Part shown: in pieces, positions 35,296-43,172 of the stretch | How the letters are laid out: each line of letters opens with the position of its first letter | Numbering within the stretch: position 1 is the first letter of the stretch | DNA from: JAEYOM01 sp036260935 | GTDB lineage: Bacteria > Bacillota > Clostridia > Acetivibrionales > DTU013 | Assembly: GCA_036260935.1 (NCBI GenBank) | Contig: DATALQ010000021.1 | Coordinates: 13,314 to 77,313, forward strand | Direction: 5' to 3' | DNA length: 64,000 nt | The notes under the pieces: model-generated | Databases searched by the model: none | What the model saw: the letters and a program-made list of their open reading frames with translations, nothing else | What the model was told of the DNA's origin: nothing | Position numbers and translations under genes: made by a program

Positions 35296-35538
35296 GTGAA
35301 CAAGGCTAACATCAATTTGCAGGATGTATTTCTGAACCAGGTGAGGAAGGAACATATCGGGGTCACTATTTACCTTACCAACGGTTTTCAGCTTAAAGGA
35401 ATGGTAAAGGGATTTGACAATTTTACTGTTGTGCTGGATACTGACGGTAAGCAGCAGTTGGTATATAAACACGCGATCTCGACCATAAGTCCGATGAAAG
35501 TCGTTAATTTCATTTTTAACGACAGCGCAAAGGAATAA
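35296..35538 (+). CDS. hfq: RNA chaperone Hfq
   Basis: Hexameric Sm-like RNA-binding protein. The chain has the Sm1 region (LNQVRKEHIGVTIYLTNGFQLKGMVKGFD without gaps) and the Sm2 motif YKHAISTISP. 80 aa with a short acidic tail, typical of Firmicutes. Start is GTG 35296 behind AAGGAGG. It closes the mutSL-miaA-hfq group before a strong bidirectional terminator. Confidence 0.97.
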   Translation: MNKANINLQDVFLNQVRKEHIGVTIYLTNGFQLKGMVKGFDNFTVVLDTDGKQQLVYKHAISTISPMKVVNFIFNDSAKE

Positions 35539-35590
35539 GAGGTTACTTTAGAAATAGACGATTATTTGGAATATTATTCTTTAACTAAAA

Positions 35591-35624
35591 AAACTTAGGA
35601 AGCGTATAGCTTCCTGAGTTTTTT
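35591..35624. terminator. Bidirectional terminator between hfq and lexA
   Basis: AAACTTAGGAAGC (35591-35603) pairs with GCTTCCTGAGTTT around a GTATA loop, with an A-run on the left and T-run on the right. It can serve both converging genes. Confidence 0.88.
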
Positions 35625-35653
35625 GAATGTAAAAAAATATGTAGCTTTTCTAA

Positions 35654-36304
35654 TTACATTTTTCTAAAAACGCCTATTACTTTCCCAAGTATCGTCAGAT
35701 TTTCCCTGACTATAATCGGGTCCATGTACTGATTCTGAGGCTGAAGCCTGACATATCCCTTTTCCTTGTAGAAGGTCTTTACAGTTGCTTCATCATTGAT
35801 CATTGCGACGACTATGTCGCCGTTGTTTGCTGTCGACTGCTGTCTGACAAGCACCATATCCCTATCCAGAATACCTGCTTCGACCATACTGTCACCCTGC
35901 ACCTTCAGCATGAATGCTGTAGAATTCTGAACAAAATCGACGGGAAGGGGGAAAGTGTCTTCAATATTCTCAACGGCAAGTATGGGCTGACCGGCTGTGA
36001 CTTTGCCAACGATCGGTATATCAACGAGTTCTTTTCTGGAATAATAATCCTTGGGCTCTTCATGCTCTCTGACGAATGATTTGCGATTACCGCCAATTAC
36101 TCTGAGAGCTCTTGGCTTTGTGGGATCCTTAAGTATTAGTCCGCTTTTTTCCAACTTTTCGAGGTAACCATGAACGGTGGAAGTTGACTTGAAACCGACA
36201 GCGCTGCATATTTCTCTTACAGACGGCGGATAACCCTTTTCTTCGACCTGACTGTTCACAAAATCGAGTATTTTCTGCTGTTTGTCATTCAGTTTCTTGT
36301 TCAT
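35654..36304 (-). CDS. lexA: LexA SOS repressor
   Basis: Self-cleaving repressor of the DNA-damage response. The N-terminal winged helix has GYPPSVREICSAVGFKSTSTVHGYL cut by the usual turn near residues 25-47. The C-terminal peptidase holds the Ala-Gly cleavage site in VGKVTAGQPIL (Ala104-Gly105), Ser139 in QGDSMVEAG and Lys176 in EATVKTF. 216 aa. I chose the ATG at 36304, 8 nt after AAGGGG, over a GTG at 36313. A LexA box overlaps its own -35, consistent with autoregulation. Confidence 0.97.
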   Translation of the reverse strand: MNKKLNDKQQKILDFVNSQVEEKGYPPSVREICSAVGFKSTSTVHGYLEKLEKSGLILKDPTKPRALRVIGGNRKSFVREHEEPKDYYSRKELVDIPIVGKVTAGQPILAVENIEDTFPLPVDFVQNSTAFMLKVQGDSMVEAGILDRDMVLVRQQSTANNGDIVVAMINDEATVKTFYKEKGYVRLQPQNQYMDPIIVRENLTILGKVIGVFRKM

Positions 36305-36355
36305 TCCGTACACCCCTTTGTAAAACTGGAACTTCTAATATTTTTTACTAAAATT

Positions 36356-36384
36356 ATTATATTAAATAAACTAAAGAAAGTCAA
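36356..36384 (-). promoter_or_regulatory. Promoter of lexA
   Basis: On the minus strand: TTGACT (36384-36379), 17-nt spacer, TATAAT (36361-36356). The -35 overlaps a LexA box at 36382-36395. Confidence 0.75.
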
Positions 36385-36453
36385 ACAAATGTTCGAAAAT
36401 ATGTTGACAAGGGAACACCTGTTCGATTATAATAATAACAGAACACATGTTCT
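36382..36453. promoter_or_regulatory. Three LexA boxes between lexA and the yneA-like gene
   Basis: Box 1 (36382-36395) reads CGAACATTTGTTTG on the minus strand and covers the lexA -35. Box 2 (36412-36425) GGAACACCTGTTCG lies in the spacer of the yneA promoter. Box 3 (36440-36453) AGAACACATGTTCT is a perfect palindrome just after the predicted start. All fit the GAAC-N4-GTTC type. Confidence 0.88.
36404..36433 (+). promoter_or_regulatory. SOS promoter of the yneA-like gene
   Basis: TTGACA (36404-36409), 18-nt spacer containing a LexA box, TATAAT (36428-36433). Repression by LexA follows from the overlap. Confidence 0.85.
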
Positions 36454-36468
36454 GCAGGAGGTAAGGCT

Positions 36469-36753
36469 ATGAACAGAAAATTCAGACTGGTAAATCGCAG
36501 GCGTTTCTACATATTTATAATGATCGTCACTGTAGCCGTAACATCTATGGCGTTTGCAGCAACCGTACAAGGTGCCGATACCGGGGAATCCTATCAGACT
36601 GTGGTGGTAGAGCAGGGTGATACCCTTTGGGATATAGCAAGGGAATACAATAACGGACACGACCTGCGTGGGTATATCACAGAGTTAAAGAAGATGAACG
36701 GTATGGATAGCAGTAACATATTTGCAGGCGATGTACTCAAGATGCCCGTATAA
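36469..36753 (+). CDS. yneA: YneA-like SOS cell-division inhibitor (LysM protein)
   Basis: A 94-aa membrane-anchored protein with a short cytoplasmic start, one membrane segment (about residues 13-32) and a LysM domain (about 42-93, with VVVEQGDTLWDIARE). This is the layout of B. subtilis YneA, which delays division during the SOS response. The divergent pairing with lexA and its three LexA boxes support the role. The ATG follows AGGAGG. Confidence 0.9.
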   Translation: MNRKFRLVNRRRFYIFIMIVTVAVTSMAFAATVQGADTGESYQTVVVEQGDTLWDIAREYNNGHDLRGYITELKKMNGMDSSNIFAGDVLKMPV

Positions 36754-36764
36754 AAAGACTAAAC

Positions 36765-38600
36765 CTACTTTTTGCCTGAAGACAGCTTACTTTCTATTTC
36801 TTTAAGCCGCTTATTGATATTGGTATTCTTTGATCTTTTATTAAGTTCCAAATATTCTTTATAATATCTTTTCGCATTGCGATAATCCTTTAGTTCATAA
36901 TACGTATCTGCAACAGCCTTTACGATAAATGAGCTATGCTTGTTGAATTCATAGCCTTTCAGGAATGCTTTCAAAGCGTCATCCGTTTTGCCAAGCTTCT
37001 GATATGCTGAGCCAAGGTTGAATTCTGCGTATTCCGATTTAGTATAGGTCAAGGCCTTGTTTGCTTCTGTAATGCAGCTATCGTAATCTTCCTTCAGAAG
37101 ATATACTTTTGAAAGGTTGGTATGGGCAGTACTGTTGGCGTTGTTCATCGATATTGCCTTTTTATATTCTATTTCGGCAAGGTCCAGGTATTCTGTATTC
37201 AGCTTTTTTTCATCATAAGCGTTGAGATAGCCGGTTGCAAGTGAATTGTGAGCCCTGTCGCTTCCGGGCGCTTTTCTTACTGTATCGCTCCAGAGCCGTA
37301 TGGTAGTTCCGTAGATGTAATTTCTGTAAAGTGTAAATCCAATATAAATTGGAGTCAGGCATAAAAATACTGCAAGCAGCCACGCGACCGGATTCTTAAG
37401 TATAGTCTTCCGGATGGGCAGGATGTGCAGTGATTTTCGCTTTCGCTCGTACGTGATCATACCGACGAGAAACATGATAAAACCCGCCAGCGGGAAATAA
37501 ACCCTGTGTTCGAAGTAAACATCCTTTATGGATATGAAGCTGGATTCCACTGCAAGACCTAAAAAGAACCACAGTATTCCCAATGAAACAAGCCGGTTCC
37601 TTTTCCAAGTATAAAAAGACAAAGAAGCAATCAGCAAAAGGATTACCAGCGAAATATACGATTGATTGTCCCAAATTGTAACCGATATGGGGTAATCGTT
37701 GCTGTAGTCGAAAACCTGGCCCAACGGTACAAAAATAAGACGTATATATAAGAGTATGACGTTCAGTTCAGTGTAGAAATACTGGAACCGGTCCATTGAA
37801 GTGCTGGCCTTGAAGCTAACGTTCGGATCGCTCTGACTGTACCCGTGCAGCAGCAGATTTGTAAGCGGTATTATGGGAACCGTTGCAAAAATCAGCAAAA
37901 AAATGAGAATCCTTTTTATCCAGCGGGTTTTTTCATCCCGGAGGAAGAACATAACCTCGAGCAGCAGCAGCATAAACGGTATCGTGATCGTATTTTCCTT
38001 CGTAAACATGGCGATTACGGTGAATAAAACAGTCAAAAGCAAGTGGTACCACTTGTTTTTGACCCTGTATTCAAGAAAGAACACGACAGCCAGAAGATAA
38101 AATGTTGCCGCAAGCGATGCCGTACGCTGTATTATATAAGTTACGGCGTTGATCTGTATGGGATGGGTGACGAACAATATTGCTGCGAATACTGAGATCA
38201 CATGTGAATAGCGCGATACAAGCTTTCCCTTGAAATAGGGAAGTGCCAACAGCTTTTTCAATACAGTATAAAACAGTATGCCATTGAGGGCATGAATGAA
38301 GAGGTTTACTGCATGATAACCTCCTTCGTCGGTACCATGGATCACATAATTGATCGATAGTGTAAAATACAATACTATCCTGTTCGCATAGAACTTCCAC
38401 AATCCGGGAAAGTCAAACAGTCTGTGGATTGAATAGTTATTCGAAATGGAACCGAAGTCATCCAGTATGAAGGGTACGAAAAAACTATTGCAATAAGCTA
38501 TGCCCGCAGCAAGAACAATTGCGCCGTATACGAACAATTGCCTTTGAAACATCCGGTTCAGCCAGTTCATTATTTTAATGGAAAGAAAACCTGCCTTCAA
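36765..38600 (-). CDS. Polytopic GT-C-like membrane protein with C-terminal TPRs
   Basis: A 611-aa protein with about ten or more membrane helices in the first ~430 residues, then a tetratricopeptide region (about 445-600, e.g. AEFNLGSAYQKLGKTDDALKAF). The first luminal-side loop has VPFILDDFGSI, an Asp-Asp motif like that of GT-C mannosyltransferases, followed by RIVLYFTLSINYVIHG and YHAVNLFIHALNG. The layout resembles bacterial relatives of TMTC/GT39 O-glycosyltransferases. Activity is inferred, not shown. It starts with TTG immediately after the stop of the SLH gene, so the two are one unit and this enzyme may glycosylate exported or surface proteins. Confidence 0.72.
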   Translation of the reverse strand: MKAGFLSIKIMNWLNRMFQRQLFVYGAIVLAAGIAYCNSFFVPFILDDFGSISNNYSIHRLFDFPGLWKFYANRIVLYFTLSINYVIHGTDEGGYHAVNLFIHALNGILFYTVLKKLLALPYFKGKLVSRYSHVISVFAAILFVTHPIQINAVTYIIQRTASLAATFYLLAVVFFLEYRVKNKWYHLLLTVLFTVIAMFTKENTITIPFMLLLLEVMFFLRDEKTRWIKRILIFLLIFATVPIIPLTNLLLHGYSQSDPNVSFKASTSMDRFQYFYTELNVILLYIRLIFVPLGQVFDYSNDYPISVTIWDNQSYISLVILLLIASLSFYTWKRNRLVSLGILWFFLGLAVESSFISIKDVYFEHRVYFPLAGFIMFLVGMITYERKRKSLHILPIRKTILKNPVAWLLAVFLCLTPIYIGFTLYRNYIYGTTIRLWSDTVRKAPGSDRAHNSLATGYLNAYDEKKLNTEYLDLAEIEYKKAISMNNANSTAHTNLSKVYLLKEDYDSCITEANKALTYTKSEYAEFNLGSAYQKLGKTDDALKAFLKGYEFNKHSSFIVKAVADTYYELKDYRNAKRYYKEYLELNKRSKNTNINKRLKEIESKLSSGKK

Positions 38601-40388
38601 CTAATCCTTCTCCATTTCGTGAAGTATGCTTTGCCATACATCCATATCAAAGTCTTTACCATTAACAGGCTGATAATCCGGAATCGTGCCGAGCCTCCAT
38701 AAAGATATCCCCTGAATGCCGAACAACCTGGCAAGATCGACCTTTTTCATCACGCTGGCCGTATTCTCATACCATACCGTGCTTTCAAAACCTGTTTTTG
38801 TATCTATATATTTAATATACGGATTTTCATAATCCTTTGCATAAAGGTATGTAATTTTTTTATTTGTATTCAATAAATCCATGAAGTTTGCCAGGTTGAA
38901 TTTTTCAGCAGTCGAGTTGACGGTCTTTCCGTTCTCTTTCTGCCAGACTATCCAGTCGAAGGATATCTGCAGCATTATCTTGCTTTTGTCCTGAACGCCG
39001 GTCTTTGAATCTGTTATTTTTTCAAGCGCATAGTATATATTTTCTATTGGCGTAGGAGGCGTTATGTTGAAGCCTCTGGCCATGTCGGAAGCCGAAAGCT
39101 TTTTTGCATCGTAATCATGAGCCATAAGTATGACTTTATCAGCGTATATACCGATCGTTCTGTAATCATATCCATCAAAACAGGAGGAACTGTACTTTTT
39201 GTTTATCAGCGGCTGGACCGCAACGTAGAGCTTTTTACCATCCTTGTCGAGCTCTGCTCTTAGATTCTTCAAAAATTCATTGAATGATTTTTTGAGCTTG
39301 TCGCCGCGAAGACCTTCAAAGTCTATAACGACACCATCAAAGGAGCCCTTTTCTTCGCCGTTTGCAAGTTCGTTCACGGAAGCTGCGATCTCTGTAATAA
39401 CTGAACCACTTTCCCCGGGATTTGTCAAAACAAATTCGGGAATACCTGTTTTACTTCCTGTGAGGGGGTCGGTTATTTTCATATCCTGTGTCGCATTTAT
39501 CATCAGCAGAGCAGGTACACCGGATTCCCTGGCGGAATTCAATCTTTCGGAAAAGCCTTTCGGCAGAGAATATTCGTTGTATCCCAAAGCTTTACTGGAG
39601 GAATTGACAACTACATGTCCGCTTTCCGGGTCATAACTGAGCCTGCTCCAGCCAAAGCTCGCCGATGTAAGGTCGGCAATCTTGTCCTGTTGGGAAGAGG
39701 AACTGATGGCATAGAAGGCGTTTAGATCCTTTAGAGGCCTGAGGCGCGCTTCGTTCAACCTTACAAGCATACGGGCGGCTTCTTCCTTAAGAAGCTTTCC
39801 TAAAGGATTGAAGGCAGGCGCAGGGTCTATAAATCCGAAATCTCTGGCCATCGTAATATAACCTGAATTCGTTTTGACATCCTTATATAAAGTGCCGAGG
39901 TAGGAAAGCTTTCCGGCAAGACCGCCCCAGCCAAGCGAATTCACTGTCATAACCGTTGCTTCTTCACGTGTTACCGGATCTGACGGCCTTATGCGGGCGG
40001 TGTTTTTGGAGATGACTCCCCTGGCCAAAGCCGTTTCTATGGGTTTGTAATATGTCTTTTCAATATCCTGATTGTCCTTAAAAGAAGCTTTTTTAGGGTC
40101 TACCTGTTCCCAGCCCATAATATTGACGAGCCAGGTAATGAATTCACCTCTGGTAATAGTTTTTCCATAACCGAAACGATTGCTCCCGATCCCTTCTGTA
40201 ATGCCCATACCGCGCAGCTCAGTGACAGCGTCGTAATAAACGCTGTCCGCGGGTACGTCAGCAAACGGCTGATCCGAGGAAACGGGCACAGCTTGGGCAA
40301 GATAGCCGGAATAAGTTGAGGCGGACAGACAAAAAATAAAGACAGATAATACGAAACAGCAAATAACGCTTATATATTTTTTAAACAT
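38601..40388 (-). CDS. SLH-domain surface protein with GH18-type (YaaH-like) catalytic domain
   Basis: Exported protein bound to the cell wall. A signal peptide (about residues 1-35) precedes three SLH domains (about 45-215; e.g. FADVPADSVYYDAVTELRGMG and ITRGEFITWLVN), which bind pyruvylated wall polymer in known systems. The rest is a GH18 barrel with FDGVVIDFEGLRG, where the Glu is the acid catalyst, as in spore N-acetylglucosaminidases of the YaaH type. I chose the ATG at 40388; a GTG at 40400 overlaps the GGGGAT site. About 595 aa. A role in wall or spore-coat remodelling is likely. Confidence 0.87.
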   Translation of the reverse strand: MFKKYISVICCFVLSVFIFCLSASTYSGYLAQAVPVSSDQPFADVPADSVYYDAVTELRGMGITEGIGSNRFGYGKTITRGEFITWLVNIMGWEQVDPKKASFKDNQDIEKTYYKPIETALARGVISKNTARIRPSDPVTREEATVMTVNSLGWGGLAGKLSYLGTLYKDVKTNSGYITMARDFGFIDPAPAFNPLGKLLKEEAARMLVRLNEARLRPLKDLNAFYAISSSSQQDKIADLTSASFGWSRLSYDPESGHVVVNSSSKALGYNEYSLPKGFSERLNSARESGVPALLMINATQDMKITDPLTGSKTGIPEFVLTNPGESGSVITEIAASVNELANGEEKGSFDGVVIDFEGLRGDKLKKSFNEFLKNLRAELDKDGKKLYVAVQPLINKKYSSSCFDGYDYRTIGIYADKVILMAHDYDAKKLSASDMARGFNITPPTPIENIYYALEKITDSKTGVQDKSKIMLQISFDWIVWQKENGKTVNSTAEKFNLANFMDLLNTNKKITYLYAKDYENPYIKYIDTKTGFESTVWYENTASVMKKVDLARLFGIQGISLWRLGTIPDYQPVNGKDFDMDVWQSILHEMEKD

Positions 40389-40483
40389 ATTTATCCCCAC
40401 GTAAAAATTTCATATCATTACATAATTCATCATAATTCTACCATAATGAAATGAATAACTGCAACAGCTGAGGGGGAATATGG

Positions 40484-40506
40484 TATAATAGCCTTACGAG
40501 GTAAGG
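40484..40506 (+). promoter_or_regulatory. Extended -10 and palindrome upstream of the cysteine desulfurase
   Basis: TGGTATAAT (TATAAT at 40484-40489) is an extended -10. It is followed by CCTTAC-GAG-GTAAGG (40492-40506), a perfect inverted repeat at the expected start of transcription. The 110-nt leader also holds GCAGCA twice and TGCTGC once, and CGGATA/TATCCG, so alternative folds are possible. Confidence 0.5.
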
Positions 40507-40620
40507 TATTCCTTGATACCGATGCAGCACCCCGGATAGCTATGCAGCACGCAGGATAATTATCCGCTGTTGCTGCCGGATTAGTGTTTTGAAATCTTAT
40601 TTGTAGCGAAGGTATTATAA

Positions 40621-41796
40621 ATGCAAAAGGAAATATATCTTGACAATAGTGCAACAACTAGACAATATGACGACGTGACTGAATTAATGGCCGATGTCGC
40701 AGCCAACAAGTACGGCAACCCTTCATCGCTCCACACAAAAGGAATTGAAGCTGAGAAGCTGGTCAGTTCGGCAAGAAAAGAGATAGCCGATTCCATGGGA
40801 GCCGAGCCAAGGGAAATATACTTTACTTCAGGCGGAACCGAATCGAATAACCTGGCAATCAGAGGTTACCTCGATGCCAATCCGAGAAAAGGCAAGCATA
40901 TAATTACTTCTAAAATCGAACATCCTTCGGTTCTTGAGGTATACCGCCATCTTGAGGAACACGGCTACCTCGTCGATTACATCGGTGTCGACGAAAACGG
41001 TTTAATGGATCTCCAGGAACTCAGGAATAAAATTTCGGCTGAAACCTCCTTGATCAGCTTTATACTGGTCAATAATGAAACGGGTACGATACAGCAGATC
41101 GGCAGGATAGCAGCCATTCGCGATGAATTGAGCCCGCAGGCAGTGATACATGCCGATGCGGTACAGGCGTACGGAAAGCTCAGAATAATACCCGAGAGGT
41201 CGGGAATAGGTCTCATGTCGGTAAGTTCTCACAAAATACATGGGCCAAAGGGAGTGGGCGCTTTATATTCATCGCGCAGGATCAGGATAAAGCCTCTCTT
41301 TTATGGAGGCGGGCAGGAAGCGCTTCTGCGCTCCGGTACGGAAAACGTACCAGGTATTGCAGGCTTCGGGCTCGCTGCAAAACTGACGTTTGAAAAACTG
41401 GAGGCCAATTATGAAAAGGCTGACCTTTTGAAGAAGCATTTCATTGAACTGCTTGCCTCATCCGGATTGGAGCACCGCGTCAATTCGCCGGAAAAAGGAT
41501 CGCCTTATGTCATAAATATATCCTTTGCCAACGTTAGGGCGGAAGTACTGCTCCACCATCTTGAACAAAAGGGTATTTTTATATCGACAGGCTCAGCCTG
41601 CTCATCACATAAAAATACGAGGAGCCATGTGCTTACATCGATGGGCGTTCCGGCAGCACTGACCGACGGCGCAGTCAGATTCAGCCTGTCAGGCTTCAAT
41701 ACGCCGCAGGAAATCGAGCAGACTGTTGAGGCTTTAAAGGAGATTATTCCCGTCATCGACATCAACAGGAGACACAAAATAAAGAAGAATGTTTAG
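40621..41796 (+). CDS. Cysteine desulfurase paired with ThiI (NifS/IscS family)
   Basis: PLP enzyme that removes sulfur from cysteine and passes it on as persulfide. EIYLDNSATTRQYDDV starts the fold, the PLP lysine is in SSHKIHGPKGVGALY near residue 204, and the reactive cysteine is in STGSACSSHKNT near 327. 391 aa. Being next to thiI matches the NifZ-ThiI pair of Bacillus, which makes 4-thiouridine in tRNA. Its stop codon lies in the first unit of a tandem repeat. A second desulfurase at 51708 serves the iscU operon. Confidence 0.93.
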   Translation: MQKEIYLDNSATTRQYDDVTELMADVAANKYGNPSSLHTKGIEAEKLVSSARKEIADSMGAEPREIYFTSGGTESNNLAIRGYLDANPRKGKHIITSKIEHPSVLEVYRHLEEHGYLVDYIGVDENGLMDLQELRNKISAETSLISFILVNNETGTIQQIGRIAAIRDELSPQAVIHADAVQAYGKLRIIPERSGIGLMSVSSHKIHGPKGVGALYSSRRIRIKPLFYGGGQEALLRSGTENVPGIAGFGLAAKLTFEKLEANYEKADLLKKHFIELLASSGLEHRVNSPEKGSPYVINISFANVRAEVLLHHLEQKGIFISTGSACSSHKNTRSHVLTSMGVPAALTDGAVRFSLSGFNTPQEIEQTVEALKEIIPVIDINRRHKIKKNV

Positions 41797-41896
41797 CGCC
41801 AAAGGCGCGGATTACAATTAAAACATACATGGAGTATGTTTAGCGCCAAAGGCGCGATTACATTTAAAACATACATGGAAAGAATGTTTAGCGGAG
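41789..41896 (+). repeat. Tandem ~48-nt repeat before thiI
   Basis: Unit A (41789-41835) and unit B (41836-41883) share ATGTTTAGCGCCAAAGGCGC followed by a GATTACAnTTAAAACATACATGGA segment (split here in description). A third truncated unit begins at 41884 and runs into the thiI ribosome site GCGGAGG. Each full unit has a GCGCC-AAA-GGCGC hairpin. The same 19-nt hairpin lies before pyrK. Confidence 0.88.
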
Positions 41897-41902
41897 GACG
41901 TA

Positions 41903-43096
41903 ATGGACAAAGTCATTCTGGTAAGGTACGGAGAGATCATATTGAAGGGCCTGAACAGGCCTGTATTTGAAGAAAAACTGATGAGCAACATCAAAAAATC
42001 TCTGAACGGACTGGGTAAAGCCGATATCAAGAGATCTCAGGCAAGGATCTATATAGAGCCCCACGAAGAAAGTTTTGATTTCAACGAGGCTGTTGCGAGG
42101 CTGGTAAAGGTTTTCGGGATAGTATCAGTGAGCACCGCACAAAAGCTGCCATCGGATTTCGAAATGATCCAAAAGCATTCACTGGAACTGGCTCGACAGC
42201 ATGTGGATTCTCTGATAAAAAAGGGTATGACAGGCCAGATCGCTTTCAAGGTGGAAGCAAAGAGAGGGGACAAGCATTTTCCGATGCAGTCTCCGGAAAT
42301 AAGCGCCGAGCTCGGCGGTTACCTGCTGGAAAACATACCTGTTCTGAAGGTTGACGTGCATCATCCCGATTTCATCTTTTACGTCGAGGTTCGAGAGAAT
42401 GCATACATATATTGCGATATTATCCCTTCCAACGGAGGTCTCCCCACCGGCACCAACGGAAAAGGTGTACTGCTGCTATCCGGAGGTATCGACAGTCCCG
42501 TGGCAGGCTGGATGATGGCAAAACGCGGCATGGAACTCGAAGCCGTGCATTTTTACAGCTATCCCTACACCAGTGAACGCGCAAAGGATAAAGTCATCGA
42601 ACTTGCGAAAATACTCTCGCGCTATTGCTACCGCATAAAACTGCACATAGTTCCTTTTACTGAGATACAGCTTGAAATAAACGATAAATGTCCCGAAGAC
42701 CACCTGACGATCATTATGCGCAGGGTAATGATGCAGATAGCCGAAAGGATAGCTGTTAAAAGCGGAGCACTTGCGCTGATTACGGGTGAAAGCCTCGGAC
42801 AGGTCGCAAGCCAGACGCTGCACAGCCTGGCAGTTACAAACGCAGTTTGTGAACTGCCGGTGTTCAGGCCTTTAATCGGCATGGACAAGAACGAAGTGAT
42901 TGAGATTGCCAGAAAGATAGATACGTTCGAGACCTCGATATTGCCTTACGAAGACTGCTGTACGGTATTTGTGGCAAAACACCCAAAGACGAGGCCGAAG
43001 CTCGGAGAGGTGGAAAAATATGAAGAGGTTCTCCAGCTTGAGGAAATGATGGAGAAAGCTATCAATGATACCGAAACAATACTCGTGACCGAGTAA
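41903..43096 (+). CDS. thiI: tRNA 4-thiouridine synthase ThiI
   Basis: Uses ATP and sulfur from a cysteine desulfurase to make s4U8 in tRNA; sulfur can also go to thiamine. An N-terminal ferredoxin-like/THUMP region (about residues 1-170) precedes the PP-loop ATPase with LLLSGGIDSPVAGWMM near 190. TGESLGQVASQTLHSL and PYEDCCTVFVAKHPKT follow. At 397 aa it lacks the C-terminal rhodanese domain of E. coli ThiI, as in Bacillus, which fits the dedicated desulfurase upstream. Confidence 0.96.
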   Translation: MDKVILVRYGEIILKGLNRPVFEEKLMSNIKKSLNGLGKADIKRSQARIYIEPHEESFDFNEAVARLVKVFGIVSVSTAQKLPSDFEMIQKHSLELARQHVDSLIKKGMTGQIAFKVEAKRGDKHFPMQSPEISAELGGYLLENIPVLKVDVHHPDFIFYVEVRENAYIYCDIIPSNGGLPTGTNGKGVLLLSGGIDSPVAGWMMAKRGMELEAVHFYSYPYTSERAKDKVIELAKILSRYCYRIKLHIVPFTEIQLEINDKCPEDHLTIIMRRVMMQIAERIAVKSGALALITGESLGQVASQTLHSLAVTNAVCELPVFRPLIGMDKNEVIEIARKIDTFETSILPYEDCCTVFVAKHPKTRPKLGEVEKYEEVLQLEEMMEKAINDTETILVTE

Positions 43097-43172
43097 TTAC
43101 CATACATGTAATACAGGCACTTCTGACAACAATATAATAAATAAGGAATAATTCCGAAAGAGGTTGTTGCCG

